Assembly: GCA_027625915.1 (NCBI GenBank)
Contig: JANTQA010000032.1
Span: forward strand, 11,920,001-11,984,000
Length of the DNA stretch: 64,000 nt
Direction: 5' to 3'
Source: Anaeramoeba flamelloides
Lineage: Eukaryota > Metamonada > Anaeramoebidae
Every line of letters begins with the position of its first letter. The first letter of the stretch is position 1. Below, piece by piece: positions 50,501 to 61,326 of this stretch. A program made the translations under genes and the position numbers. A model generated the notes under the pieces. It ran no database searches. It had not been told where the DNA came from and saw only the letters and a list, made by a program, of their open reading frames with translations.

Positions 50501-51823
50501 AAAATTACAATAAATGAACTTTTTGAAATCGCGTTAAAATTAGACATTTTTGATATTACTTTTAATAAAAGGAATAAAAAAGACAAAGACCAAGACAATA
50601 ACGCACGAAACAGCAAAACCAACAACGACAAAAGCAACACCACAAACAATAGATTGGAAATCACCAAAAAGAAAAAGAAAAGAACAAATTCGATAACTTC
50701 TAAATTTAAATTATTTACAAAAATTTTGAATAACTCTACAAAAAAAAATGAACATTTATTATCAAAAAATACAAGTTCAAACAATATAAAAAGCGAAAAC
50801 AGTTCTATAAATTCTGAAAAAGGCAGCAAGAACGATGATGATACTGATAATAGTTATAATAGCAACGATGATACAAACAACAACAACAACAACAACAATG
50901 ACAACGACAACACCAACAACACCACCACATCCAACACCACCGATACTAATAATGACAATAACACCAACAGCCGACCATCAAGCACCGAGAATAGTAATAC
51001 CATATTCAAAGATATCCAAACAATATTTCGAAAATTAAATTTTAATAAGATCAATTTTGATTCTAAAAAAAAAGTAATAATTGAACAACTTATGGATAAT
51101 AGTTTGGGTCAAAATATTTTCAATTCAAATACCTCTGAATTATTAATACAGTTCATTCAAAAACGATTATATAGATTTGGTTCAACAAAAAAAAAACTCG
51201 AGAAATATCTTTTAAATTATCAATTAAATTCTGAAAATTCGTTGAAAGATAAATCTGAGTTTTGCTCTTTAAATAATAAAACCCAAAAAAAAATCAATCA
51301 AAAATTAAAAACACATTTAAAAAATATTAAAAAAAAATTGTTCAAAAGAATTGAAAATAACCATAACATTCCCACATACCAATTCCCAGATCGATTGATT
51401 GGGATTAGTAGCAGCAAAAACACTTTTGAAGTAATAACGCAATTGCAATCTGCATTAACAATTAATGATTTTGATTGGAAGCACAAAATACCGGGAGAAT
51501 TAAAAATTAAAAACCGACAAACGAATATGAAAATGAAAATTAAAATACAGACTTTACCCTTCCAGAAAATAGTAAATAAAGTATGCAATAATTATCTTTC
51601 TAAAGTCGATCGTAATTTGGGTAATGATGACAACACTTCAAATAAAAAATTGTTAAAAAAAAAACTTAAAATACACTCAAAAACTACTAACCAAATTCTC
51701 GCTTTTAATACAGAAAATGAGAAAAGAAAATGGAATGTTTTTATTTCGATTATAAATTATTCCAATAATAAAAAAAATATCTCCAAACATGCTAAAAACA
51801 TTATAAAATTTGTAAATCATTAA
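47524..51823 (+). CDS. SNF1/AMPK-like Ser/Thr protein kinase
   Basis: Five exons: 47524-47557, 47642-47674, 47815-48024, 49374-49636 and 49787-51823, giving 858 residues. Introns are GT-AG. The kinase domain (about 9-265) is complete. It has a glycine loop GRGSFSKV, Lys38 in VAIK, Glu58, HRDLKPEN with catalytic Asp133, DFG at 151-153, and an activation loop [15 protein letters not shown] whose Thr166 fits the LKB1-type LxTxCGSP site. [19 protein letters not shown] and a terminal HPWF follow. This is the CAMKL/SNF1 group. A long Lys/Asn/Ser linker follows (about 330-700). The C-terminus (about 713-785: [10 protein letters not shown]...[13 protein letters not shown]...[10 protein letters not shown]) resembles the AMPK-alpha/BRSK C-terminal KA1-type domain. 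A role in energy or polarity signalling is inferred from family. Intron 3 (1.35 kb) holds a minisatellite and a palindrome. Confidence 0.9.
48418..48512. repeat. mini inverted-repeat element (GTTTTAAAAAAGTGA type), copy 2
   Basis: About 95 bp with arms GTTTTAAAAAAGTGAG and CACTTTTTTAAAAAT. It is related to 29504-29621 and lies in intron 3 of the kinase gene. Confidence 0.6.
48579..48658. repeat. 10-bp minisatellite (CAAGYAYYGC)
   Basis: Eight direct units of exactly 10 bp, such as CAAGCATCGC and CAAGTACTGC, within kinase intron 3. They abut the palindromic repeat. A related string (CAAGTGCCATAGAGCACCAT, read on the minus strand) occurs beside locus 1 near 24130-24160. Confidence 0.85.
48660..49230. 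repeat. palindromic AGGTTTTTT repeat (locus 2, kinase intron 3)
   Basis: A long imperfect palindrome centred near 48880. The left arm contains TTCGTTAGGTTTTTTTGAG and AAGTGTTCTAGG. The right arm carries their complements AAAAAACCTAGAACACTTC and CTCAAAAAAACCTA, partly duplicated. The outer hairpin 'TTTTCCAGAATTC...AAATTCTGGAAAA' is as in locus 1. Confidence 0.78.
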
Positions 51824-52560
51824 GATATTTAGTTATTCATATTTTCATACATAGATATAAATATAGAAGTACATGCGTAATATTATACATTATTATTACG
51901 TATTATAAAAATATGAATACTTGCCATTATTTTTTTAATAGAATTTGATTTAATTTTTTTTTTTTTTATATGAACAAAAAAAAAAAAAAAAAAAAATATT
52001 TTATAGATTTTTTATAGACTTTCTTTAAATCAAGATTTTTTATATTTACTTTGTGAATTTTTTTATATAAAAGATGAAATTTTGAATTATAAACGATTCG
52101 ATTAATATTCTTTTTTTTTTTTTGAAGAAATTTAATAATTAAATATCAAAAATATTTTATAGATTGATTTAAAGTTAATTTACATATTTTGATCTTTCAA
52201 AAATAAAACTTTTTTTTATTGCTTGATTAATATCTTTTTTTTTTTTTTTTTTTTTTTTTTGAGATTTAAATTGGCTTTTAATAATATTTTGATTATTTTC
52301 GAAAAACGTTTATATGAAATACTTTTCAGTAAAAGTTAAAAGATTTTTATTGAGTAATTTATAAAACTCTTTTTCAAATAAAAGGACACAGAATTTTTTA
52401 AGAATTATTCATAATTGAATCAAATTAATTGTAGTATCATTCTAAAAATATAATAAACCCTTTTAAACCTAAAAAAACACTCAACTGAATATTTAAAACT
52501 CATTAAAATAAAACAATAAAAATTAAAATACAATATTTTAGAAATTGATGTGCTCTTTTA
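51824..52560. other. AT-rich spacer between convergent genes
   Basis: Very A/T-rich, with T runs of more than 20 near 52232-52260. Nothing else is seen. Confidence 0.5.
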
Positions 52561-52827
52561 TTAGAAATAAGAAATCTCTTTTTGTAAATGGTCTAGAAAA
52601 GAAATTATAAAATCAATAAAAACTGTTAAACAAGGTGAATTGGGAAAAATTTCTGAATATTTTATTGATAACTCTTCACATATGAAACTTTTGTTCTTTA
52701 AAGTCTCATTTTCAATACAATCATGTAATTCATCAGGGTATTTTGTTGGATTTTTTTTTTCTTTATTTTCTTTTTTCTTTGTTCCAATCACCAATCCAAT
52801 AATGGTTTTGCTATATTCCTAGATCTT
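52561..52827 (-). CDS. possible C-terminal exon of an unknown gene
   Basis: On the minus strand a frame follows a TAG acceptor-like site near 52823 and runs through EYSKTIIGLVIGTKKKEN and KYPDELHDCIENETL to a hydrophobic end FIDFIISFLDHL, with TAA at 52561. No ATG heads it. An upstream ATG near 52944 starts MDIEQLENE but no clean splice joins the two. Composition looks more coding-like than the surroundings. It belongs to no family I know. Confidence 0.3.
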
Positions 52828-53372
52828 GCTTATTCGAAATCAATCTTTAAACTGTTTACATTTTTATACTGATAGATTATTTCCAAATTGGTTTCTTCTT
52901 ATCTAGTTTTTTTTTTTTTCATTTTCCAACTGTTCAATATCCATAAATAAAAAAACAAAAAAAGAAAAAATGAATGATTAAAATGAAATTAACCAATTAG
53001 TAATTATCTTATTAACAATCACATTCAAATGTATTGATTAATTGAGAAGTGTACCCTTTTGTTTGAAAAAGAGTTTAACTTTATAATTTTGAATTTTCAA
53101 TTTTCAGAAAAAAAAAACACTTTATATGTTTTAAACTAGACTTTTATTAACTATTTTCAAGTAATGTTTGTAACACCTTTGAAAAATCAACTTTGAGTGA
53201 CATTTTAGGTACAAAAATATTCTCGTAGATGTTAAAAAATTCAAATTGAGAAAAATAAACCTAGTAAAAAAGAAATGAAAATTAATAAACTAATTTTTTT
53301 TTTTTTTTTTGGAACTTAAATTTTGCTCAGAGTTTGTTTATTAAACTGATAATAACTACACATATTATTTGA

Positions 53373-53400
53373 CCCCCCCCCCCCCCCCCTTTTTTTTTTT
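53373..53400. repeat. C17-T11 homopolymer junction
   Basis: Seventeen consecutive C followed by eleven T, striking in DNA that is otherwise A/T. It could be a real tract or a sequencing artefact. Confidence 0.8.
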
Positions 53401-53519
53401 ATTAAATATTCTTTCTAACTCTATTTAAAAAAACTAGGAAAATTAGATTTTTTTTTTGGTAATCTAAGAGAAACATATTTAATTTTAAAAGGTATATTAC
53501 AGTGAAAAAAAAGTATAAA

Positions 53520-55195
53520 TTATTACATTCTGATTGATTTAGCAATTCCTAAAACATTTTTATAAGTCTGGTATTTTTATGAAAAATAAAATTCAATCTT
53601 GTTAAAGAAAAATTATTTTTAACTAAGGAGTAGCTTAAAATAATCGACAAATTTCTATTACCAAAATTCTTCCAATAGTATTTCTAAAAATTTTATATAA
53701 ACAAATAGAACCCCGTTGGGAATTTTATATAAATCTTAATTTGGCTTTAGAAAAAAATATGATAATCTTATTGCAGTACTAAACTTCTAAAAATATACTT
53801 TAATAAAGATAAAATCAAATTATGAAAAAGAAAATAATAAAACTTATATTATAACGATTGATATAGCAATATGCTTTGATTCAATCTATTTTAAAATAAT
53901 TAGAAAAACAATAAAAATATTTATCTTAAATAAAATTATTAAAATTTTTTTATTAAAATATTATCAAGTAGAAGGACTTGGTATATTCCAAGGAGACACA
54001 TTACAACGTATTTTATTTACTGTAATTTCATATTTTCTTTTGTTAAAAATAATTTCATTAACGAATCATTGTCAAATATTTGCAGATGATTTAATTTTAA
54101 TTATTAAAGGAAATAAGAATTAATTAAATAGAAAATTAATATTAATGTATTGAATTATTATACAATTTGGACTAAAAACTTATAAAGGTAAAACATTTAT
54201 ATCAAATTATTTATCAAAAAAATAAAATATTTAGATATTTAGTTAGATAAAAATTCACATATAGTTTATAAATAAAAAAAAGGCGAAAGAAACATATAAA
54301 AACCGTAAACGATTATTGAATAACAACCCACTTAACAAAAAGTTTAAAAATTAGATTATTTAAATCTTTTATAATAAGCCAATTTACATATGGGGTAGAA
54401 ATATATAACCATATAATAAAAACTCTAAAATATTTAAATTCTTGGATTAATTCATTCGTTACTGATATAAGTAAAAAAAAAATAGTTATCCACCAATTCT
54501 TATTTACTAAACTGAATCCAAAATTGAAAATATGATAATTTCTGCAAATAAAAAGAAATTTAAATTCAAAAAAAAATTTGGAAATTTATATCTGATTAAT
54601 TTTTGGAAAATGAATAAAATTTTAATTAAAAAATAAATAATAAAATCAATTGGAATTCAAAAGATATTATTGAACTAAAAAAAGAAATATACAAATACAA
54701 TTATACTATTTGTTTTGTAATAAATAGAACAAAATTTTCATTCATCTTTATAAAAAAATATTTTTATAATTCTTCAAAAATTTCAAATTTCTAATTCTGA
54801 AAATTAGCTTAAATTATTCAATTCCCCTTTTAGAAAAGCAAACATTGATGATTTATATTATTTCTTTAAAGTGTTTTTTTTGAAAGAGGAATGAAAATTT
54901 GGATCTTTTTATTATATAATTAACAGTAATGAGTTGTTTATTTCTACAATTTGGACGGTCCAAAAACATTTCACAATAAAAAAATATCAAAATTATTTAT
55001 TAAAACTCAAAAATATTTAATTTATCCCTCTAGCACAACAATTTTAAAATTCAGAATAGTCACCAACTATCCAAATAGATATTACTATGTAATTAATAAA
55101 AAATCAAATAAATTTTTTCTTTTATGTATAAAGTCTAAACAGAAGGAAATTATAGAAAATATTGATAATTTTTTGGGTATGCCCTTTTTATGAAT
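53520..55195 (+). mobile_element. decayed non-LTR retrotransposon (LINE) reverse transcriptase
   Basis: Broken frames on the plus strand preserve the reverse transcriptase motifs in order. They are an ITIDIA-CFDSI block (about 53850-53890), a GIFQGDTLQRILF block (about 53975-54020, equivalent to QGxxLSPxLF), and HCQIFADDLILI (about 54070-54105, the catalytic DD). A KYLDIQLD-like stretch near 54225 follows. Much further on (54951-55193) a TNYPNRYYYVINK segment with a C...C-like LINE C-terminus remains. This order and the tail fit a LINE rather than an LTR element. Stops are frequent throughout, so it is long dead. Neither end is defined. Confidence 0.7.
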
Positions 55196-56046
55196 AAGAT
55201 AGATTAATGTTTCACAATAAATTGAAGAAAATAAATCTTAATGAACAAATTTTAAATTGGGATAGTTTGAAATTATTTTTCATTAATTAATTATCATGAA
55301 ATCTTTAATTTTACACTTAAATTTCTGAAATGGAATTTAAGTCTAAGGTCAATTAGAATACAATTTACACTTCTTGAATATTAATAATAATAAAGGTATT
55401 TTTTTTTATTTTTATTTTTTTTTTGTAATTTGTGTCTTGGAATTTCAAATTGATGAGCTTACCCCATTTCAACAATTCATTAATCTGAGTCTATTTTTTT
55501 TTTATTCCAAAAATACCCTTTTCCAATAAAAAATGAAAAATGTAACCTATTATTTTTTCAACAATTAAATTAATTCTTAAAAATAGGGAAAATATATTTT
55601 AAGTTTTCTGTTAGATCCTCTTGATTTTGAAAGAAACATTTATAATTTTGTTAATTTTTTTGATTATTAATATTCCAATTCAAATCTCAGCCAATAAGAC
55701 CAACTGGAGTATAGATGAATTATTAAATCTAAATTTGATAGATTATTAACAATAGGTATCTAGGAATTTGGAATATTTTATGTAATTTTTTTATTTTTAT
55801 TTTTTTTAATTTTTTTTTTTATTCTTTTAAGGTTTGAAAAATTTCACAAAAAAATTTTTTTTAAAAATTATTTGGCCTTATCAACAAGAATCTTCATAAC
55901 AATTTAAATCATTTTTGTCTTAAAAAAATCGATTTTGAATTTTGAGGATAAAATTAACTAATTCTCAAATATCTTCAAGAAAATTTCATTTTGAAAAATC
56001 GAATTTCATCTTATAAAAAAACATAAGTTCTAAGTAAAAATTGTAA

Positions 56047-56433
56047 ATGACTTTTAAAATTCAATATTTATCACCATCCTTTTTAAAAAAATACAATTAT
56101 TTTCCAATCATTGGAATATATCTTTTTTTTTTTTTTTTTTTTTTTTTTTTGTTAACCAAAAAAATTTTATCAAAATTGAAAAAAAATCTTGATATTAATA
56201 TTACTGGCAAAAAAGACTTGCTATTGTATAATAATGTTGTAAAGGGAAATAAAAAAGGTAAAAACTTGTTTTTAATGTAATAAATAAAATGAATTTAATA
56301 TTTTTATTTTTCAGAAAAAATAGAAAAAAAAATTGATCTCGGAAAAAAATATCCTTTCTGGGTTTCTTTGACAATCAGAATTGTTCCACAGTTGGCATAT
56401 AAAAAATTTGTAATTAGAGAATACCACCAATAA
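56047..56433 (+). CDS. possible two-exon small gene, unknown
   Basis: Exon 56047-56257, then a 57-nt GT-AG intron, then 56315-56433, would give 109 residues. The second part reads LGKKYPFWVSLTIRIVPQL..., which looks like ordinary globular protein. The first exon encodes a long Phe run from a T26 tract, which is a poor sign. An alternative donor near 56410 followed by an acceptor at about 56463 could extend it instead. Family unknown. Confidence 0.25.
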
Positions 56434-57402
56434 AATATTTTAAAATTTTATATTGTTGTTGTAGTTTACTGTCCCCGTAAGTACAAAATTGAGAAATTGT
56501 GATTAAAATAAAAATTAATTTTCAAGAACTATAAATGATTATATCACAATAGAAGGTATTCCTGAAAAAAAAAAATCCAAATAAATATCAAAGTGTTTTA
56601 ATATCTAATTACTAAATCATTCTTTCTCTGTAAAAAAAAAATTGGATATTTTGAAAAGAAAATCATTTATATTCTCTTAAAGAATTATATATCTAAAAAA
56701 GATCTAAACTCAAGATCTAATAATAAAATATCAATACTTTTAATATCGAAATAATACAATAACTAGAATAATATTCTTCCAAAAAATGTAAAATTTACAA
56801 TAATATTATATAAACCATGTAAGTGTAAAAAGTATAGAAAAAATAAACTTATCCAAAGATAATTCTTTCTTTCTTTTTTTTTTTTTTTTGTTGATCAGAA
56901 AATATATAATCCAATTGAAATTACATAAACAAAAACAATAAAGAATATCTTTAGTGATAAAGATCTGAAAAATATAGTCTCATTTTTTATATATTTTTAA
57001 TAATTTTACTCCAGAAAAATAACATTGTTAAAAAATTAACAATAATTTCTTATAATAGAAAAATCATTACTAGATACTCAAAAAGTTTATTTTACAGAGT
57101 ATGAAAATTATAATTCCAAATTCAAAAATTGAACATATTTATTTATTATTATTTTTTTATTTGATTTAATTTGATTTTTGATTAAATATTATTTATAAAA
57201 TCTAATATATATATATATATTATTTTATATTTCTATTATTAATTGAATGGAAAAAACAAGTAGAAAAAAATTTGAATTTCAAACAGAGAATTTTTAAAGT
57301 TTTTTGTACCATTTACGCATATTCATAACTATATTTTTTTAAAAATTTCTCTATATTAAAAAGAAAACAATTTTTTGAAATTATAATATGTAGGAAATTT
57401 GA

Positions 57403-57591
57403 AAACAAATTATTCCTTTTTGTTTGAATTATCAACATCATATATTCTGGGATCTTATTAAAAATATTAAAAATCACAAAAAAACTCATATTTTCGGAAT
57501 TGGGAAAACTAATTCAATAAACTCTGAAATTGTGATTTACAAATTTTTGGACAACCCATTCTGGTATTATGATATATTTTTAGCAAAATAA
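57403..57591 (+). other. unassigned open stretch, exon-like
   Basis: Open for about 60 codons without an ATG, reading NYQHHIFWDLIKN...INSEIVIYKFLDNPFWYYD, ending in TAA. Its residue mix resembles real protein, but I find no family and no matched splice sites. Confidence 0.25.
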
Positions 57592-59036
57592 AATATATTC
57601 CAGATTTTTGTTTTCATGGATTTCTTCCTTATTTTCTTCACCTCAGCATCTTTTTCAGTAAAAAAATTCACAAAAAAAAAAAAAAAAAAAAACAGAAAAA
57701 ATGTTAAAAGTGGACCTTTTTTGTTACTATTCCTGAATTATAGAAAAATTAATTTTTATATTTTTTATTTGTGTGGATTCACACTTAAAATGTTTCCACT
57801 TTTGTGAAAAATAATTTTTTTTTACAAAATTAAAATGAAAATACTTCCCCACCATTTAACTCAACTATATACGGAAAACTATTTTATGAACCTTAAATTA
57901 TTTTCCGAAAATGCCCAAAATTTTGAAAATTTTCTCAAGAAAAGTGTAATTTATACACTTTTTTTTTACTTTAATTCAGAAAATTCAAATTTTTTTAACA
58001 ATTTGAATAATCAATATATATCTATTATATTTCATTCTTAACATGAAAATGTGAATCCCTTTTTTTTAAAAAAAAAATAAAAAATTTACAAACCTTTATT
58101 CACTTCAAATTCTTGTTTAAATAAAAAGTAATTAAAAAAATTAAAAGATGATCTATCTTTGCTTTATATAATTTTTGAACAAAATTAACATTTAGAATTC
58201 TTATTAATTTAGTGTTTTAATAGTCTCTTAAAATTGAATTTTTAATTTTCTTGAGAAACGGTTTCAATTAAAATATTAGACTTTTTTTAATAAAGTTTGG
58301 AAAAATATTGAACTTATACTAGAAAATTCTATTAACTCATAAAGATCAATTTACATTTGTATTGTAGACTTATTTGAATGTAAATTTTAAAACAAATTTA
58401 TGACAAGTTTTTGAATTTCTTCGAATAAACATTAAATATAAAAAGATCAAAGTATTCAGTTAAAAGACTAATATTTTTATATAAAAAAGGTAAACTATAA
58501 TTTCAAAAAAGACAATTGAAACTATTGTAGAGTAAAAAAAAATCAAGTAAACCACTCTCTTTTTGAATTCTATTCGATTTAGCACAATTAGAACTCATGA
58601 ATTATTTTCAAAGAAGAAAAATGTTTTGTAGAAGATTTAACTCAATTGAATAAATGGTAGAATACATGATATTCTTGAAGGTTGACTGAATGTAAACAAC
58701 AAATGTTTATAATTAGACTTTTAAATTGACTAAAAGTTTAAAAAATTGAAAACAATTCGCTATTTTTTTAAAAGAATTGCATCCAAAAAATAACTTGCAA
58801 GTTTTTCTCTTAATTTTTTTTTGATCTCTTGGCTTTTTATCAATTCTAATTAAAAAAATTTTAGATCAAACATTCAAATAATTGAAACAATTTCCATTTT
58901 TAAAAAGCCAACGACCCGAACTTGATATTGATCAAAATTTTTGAAAAACTAAAAAAAGAAAAATTCCAAATTTTTTAGTCTCTAAAATTAAAACACCCAT
59001 CCAATTGCATCAAAATTTTGTTCCTAACAAATTTTG

Positions 59037-59316
59037 TTGATGCACTTTTTCAGGACCAACAACCTAACTGTTGCTGTGATTAGTCGGAATTTGGAATCAA
59101 CTGTTAAAAGAGCATTAGGAAGGGGTACAGGGCCAACCAATATACCTTCTGGTGTCCAGTCCAGCTTTTTTTCTAATTGTAAAGATAATTTAGTACAAAC
59201 AAGAATTCAAAAAGAAAATTGCACAACCTTACCCATCAGTTTATCTCAAATAAACTGTTTACCAACCACAAATAATAATAACTTACAAAATAAAAAACTT
59301 TTAAGAAACAGTTTTA
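59037..59316 (+). CDS. upstream coding segment of the USP locus, interrupted by a MITE
   Basis: The frame runs from ATG 59037 (or a CAG acceptor at 59052-59054) through LTVAVISRNLEST and RALGRGTGPTNIPSG to the MITE at 59317. If the MITE and one TTA are mentally removed, the frame continues as NSF-NSFLLLSQLIGPPQ in 59778-59902, so the insertion hit coding sequence. The segment has no recognisable domain and probably forms the N-terminal part of the ubiquitin protease. A GT at 59311 together with the CAG ending the MITE at 59774 would splice in frame. Confidence 0.55.
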
Positions 59317-59774
59317 CTGTTGAGAGAAAAATGTTGGACACAGAAAAATGGTTGGACAGCATTTTTAATTGGGAACATTACTGAAATTGAAAATCAAATC
59401 CTATTGATAACTAGGTGAATTTTATATAAATCCAGGTTTAAAGGTGTTAAAAGTTCATTAATCTGTGGTTTGTGGAGAATACTCATTTGAATGGTTGATA
59501 ACTAAAGTAGATCATGCTATTTTAACAAAAATCCAAGTTTTAGTAAAGTTTACTATTAATTCTGAAAATGGTAATTTTTAAACTTGATTTAGATTATAAG
59601 AGATAAGGTTTTGAAAAAGTAGAATTACATTAATCGTTATTCTAATAAGTAGATTATTGTTATTTTCTTTAGTTATTTCACAAATGATTGAAATTAAAAA
59701 TCATTTTCAGTAATGTTCCCAATTAAAAATGCTGTCCAACCATTTTTCTGTGTCCAACATTTTTCTCTCTACAG
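59317..59774. mobile_element. MITE, TTA target duplication (copy 2), inside the USP gene
   Basis: 458 bp, flanked by TTA (59314-59316 and 59775-59777). The ends are CTGTTGAGAG and CTCTCTACAG. Inverted arms of about 75 bp contain the doubled motif TGTTGGACA...GGTTGGACAGC and 'AATTGGGAACATTACTGAAA'. The core is almost the same as copy 1 (22480-22922), so both moved fairly recently. No open frame. Confidence 0.88.
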
Positions 59775-59898
59775 TTAATTCCTTTTTATTATTAAGCCAA
59801 TTAATTGGTCCACCTCAAAAAAGTTCAACAACTCTTACAAACAAAATTGATGATCTTTCTTCAAAAGAAATCTTTTATTTGATCTCAGTGATCAAATC

Positions 59899-61326
59899 TT
59901 GAAAGAAGGAAAAACGAAAAAAGAAAAAGAAAAACAAGAACATTTTCACAAAATTCTCAGAGCTACAAACAAAAAAGGAGATCAAAAACAGCAACAAAAT
60001 CAAAAAAAACACAATCAGATAATTTATCAGTCTAAGACTCCAAAAACAAATACATTATACAAGCCAGAAATATCATTCCATTTCTCAAATCTTTTATTAA
60101 TGAGGGAAATCTTAAAACAATTGTATTCAATGGGCAACATTGGTTTAAAAAACTCCAATGGTGTTTCTTGTTACAAAAACGCCTCATTTCAGTGCCTATT
60201 AAAAACCCCATTAATAATGATTCGGGGGAATAATTCAAAAAAAAATGGTAAAAGTAATACAAAAAAAGTGCCTACAAAACAAGACACCAACCACGAAAAC
60301 AAATTACAAGAATTATCGGAAATCTCTGTTTTGCCCAGAATATCGAGGCTGATCAAATTTTCCTTTGATTTTAAGAGCAAAATTAGATTGGTCGAATCGT
60401 TTGAAAATTTAGTTGACAAATACAGATCGACAAATGAGAACGGTATAGTTGACCCACAATTTGTTGATCAAGCGCTAAGATCCATTTGCCCTATTTTTGA
60501 TCTAAAACAACAACAAGATGCACACGAATTTATTACGTTTGTATTAGACGCCTTAGCAGAAGAAACAAAAGATCAGAATAACCAAAGCTTTGTCTCAGAT
60601 TTGTTTTCAGGGCAATTAGAAATATCTTTAACTTGTTTGGAATGTAAAAATTGTATTTATTTTACAGAGCTGATACATAATATTTCTCTTCCTCTTGCCA
60701 TCGAAAATGGATTAGAACAGAATAGTAATATGAAGAAAAATGAAAAAAATACAAAGAATTTTAAAAAGAAACTGGAAACAAAAATCTCGAAGAAGAAAAC
60801 AATTAGAAGTAGAAATCTCAAAATAAATCAAAAAGCAAAGAATTATAAGAAAAAAATAAAAATAATTAACTGTTTTGGGAAATTTTTTACAAAAAATTTA
60901 TTACAAGGCGAAAATTCAGTTTCGTGCTCCACTCGCAAACAAAAAACAAACCATTCTCACCAATACAAATTTGACGTTTTTCCAAAGATCTTAATCATAC
61001 ACCTCTTACGTTTTAATGAAAAATTTCAGAAAAATGATATCCATGTTTCATTCCCAATATCTGATTTGGACATTAGCTTTACTTCAAAACGGAGTCACTA
61101 TTCAAATCCAAAAGTGAACCCAACCAAACACCAATATAACCTTATAGGTGTAATCCAACATATAGGATCAACACTATTTGGTCATTACAAATCCATCACT
61201 TTTGATCGTAAAATCAAAAAATTCTTTTCCTATAATGATAGTATCGTAAAGCCAGTCACGAACAAGAAAAAAATATTTGAAAATGCTTATATATTATTTC
61301 ATGAAAGGAAAGAAGGGTTATATTAA
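59899..61326 (+). CDS. ubiquitin-specific protease (USP) catalytic domain
   Basis: About 475 codons are open (in frame from 59854 without an ATG) and end at TAA. The USP fold is clear. The Cys box is GLKNSNGVSCYKNASFQCL, with the nucleophile codon at 60169. The QQQDAHEFITFVLDAL box follows, then FSGQLEISLTCLEC, ISLPL, FPKILIIHLLRF, and the His box YNLIGVIQHIG...GHYKS (His codon 61183). The third catalytic residue is in SYNDSIV, and it ends AYILFHER. All three catalytic residues remain. Two oddities: the Cys box has one extra residue compared with the usual GLxNxGxxCY, and the second zinc-finger Cys pair is mostly lost. It cleaves ubiquitin from proteins if active. The upstream frame ends at TGA 59900-59902 in another phase, so the locus has either a frame break between 59854 and 59899, an unseen intron, or a separate start. 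Confidence 0.82.
   Translation: MKEGKTKKEKEKQEHFHKILRATNKKGDQKQQQNQKKHNQIIYQSKTPKTNTLYKPEISFHFSNLLLMREILKQLYSMGNIGLKNSNGVSCYKNASFQCLLKTPLIMIRGNNSKKNGKSNTKKVPTKQDTNHENKLQELSEISVLPRISRLIKFSFDFKSKIRLVESFENLVDKYRSTNENGIVDPQFVDQALRSICPIFDLKQQQDAHEFITFVLDALAEETKDQNNQSFVSDLFSGQLEISLTCLECKNCIYFTELIHNISLPLAIENGLEQNSNMKKNEKNTKNFKKKLETKISKKKTIRSRNLKINQKAKNYKKKIKIINCFGKFFTKNLLQGENSVSCSTRKQKTNHSHQYKFDVFPKILIIHLLRFNEKFQKNDIHVSFPISDLDISFTSKRSHYSNPKVNPTKHQYNLIGVIQHIGSTLFGHYKSITFDRKIKKFFSYNDSIVKPVTNKKKIFENAYILFHERKEGLY

Larger units (their letters stand above)
55196..59036. other. AT-rich region with exon-like fragments
   Basis: About 3.8 kb. Apart from the two exon-like stretches called separately, it holds T26 and A21 runs and a TA repeat near 57204-57220. 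A 68-residue plus-strand frame at 57835-58041 has no recognised family. There may be a degenerate gene here but I cannot assemble one. Confidence 0.4.
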
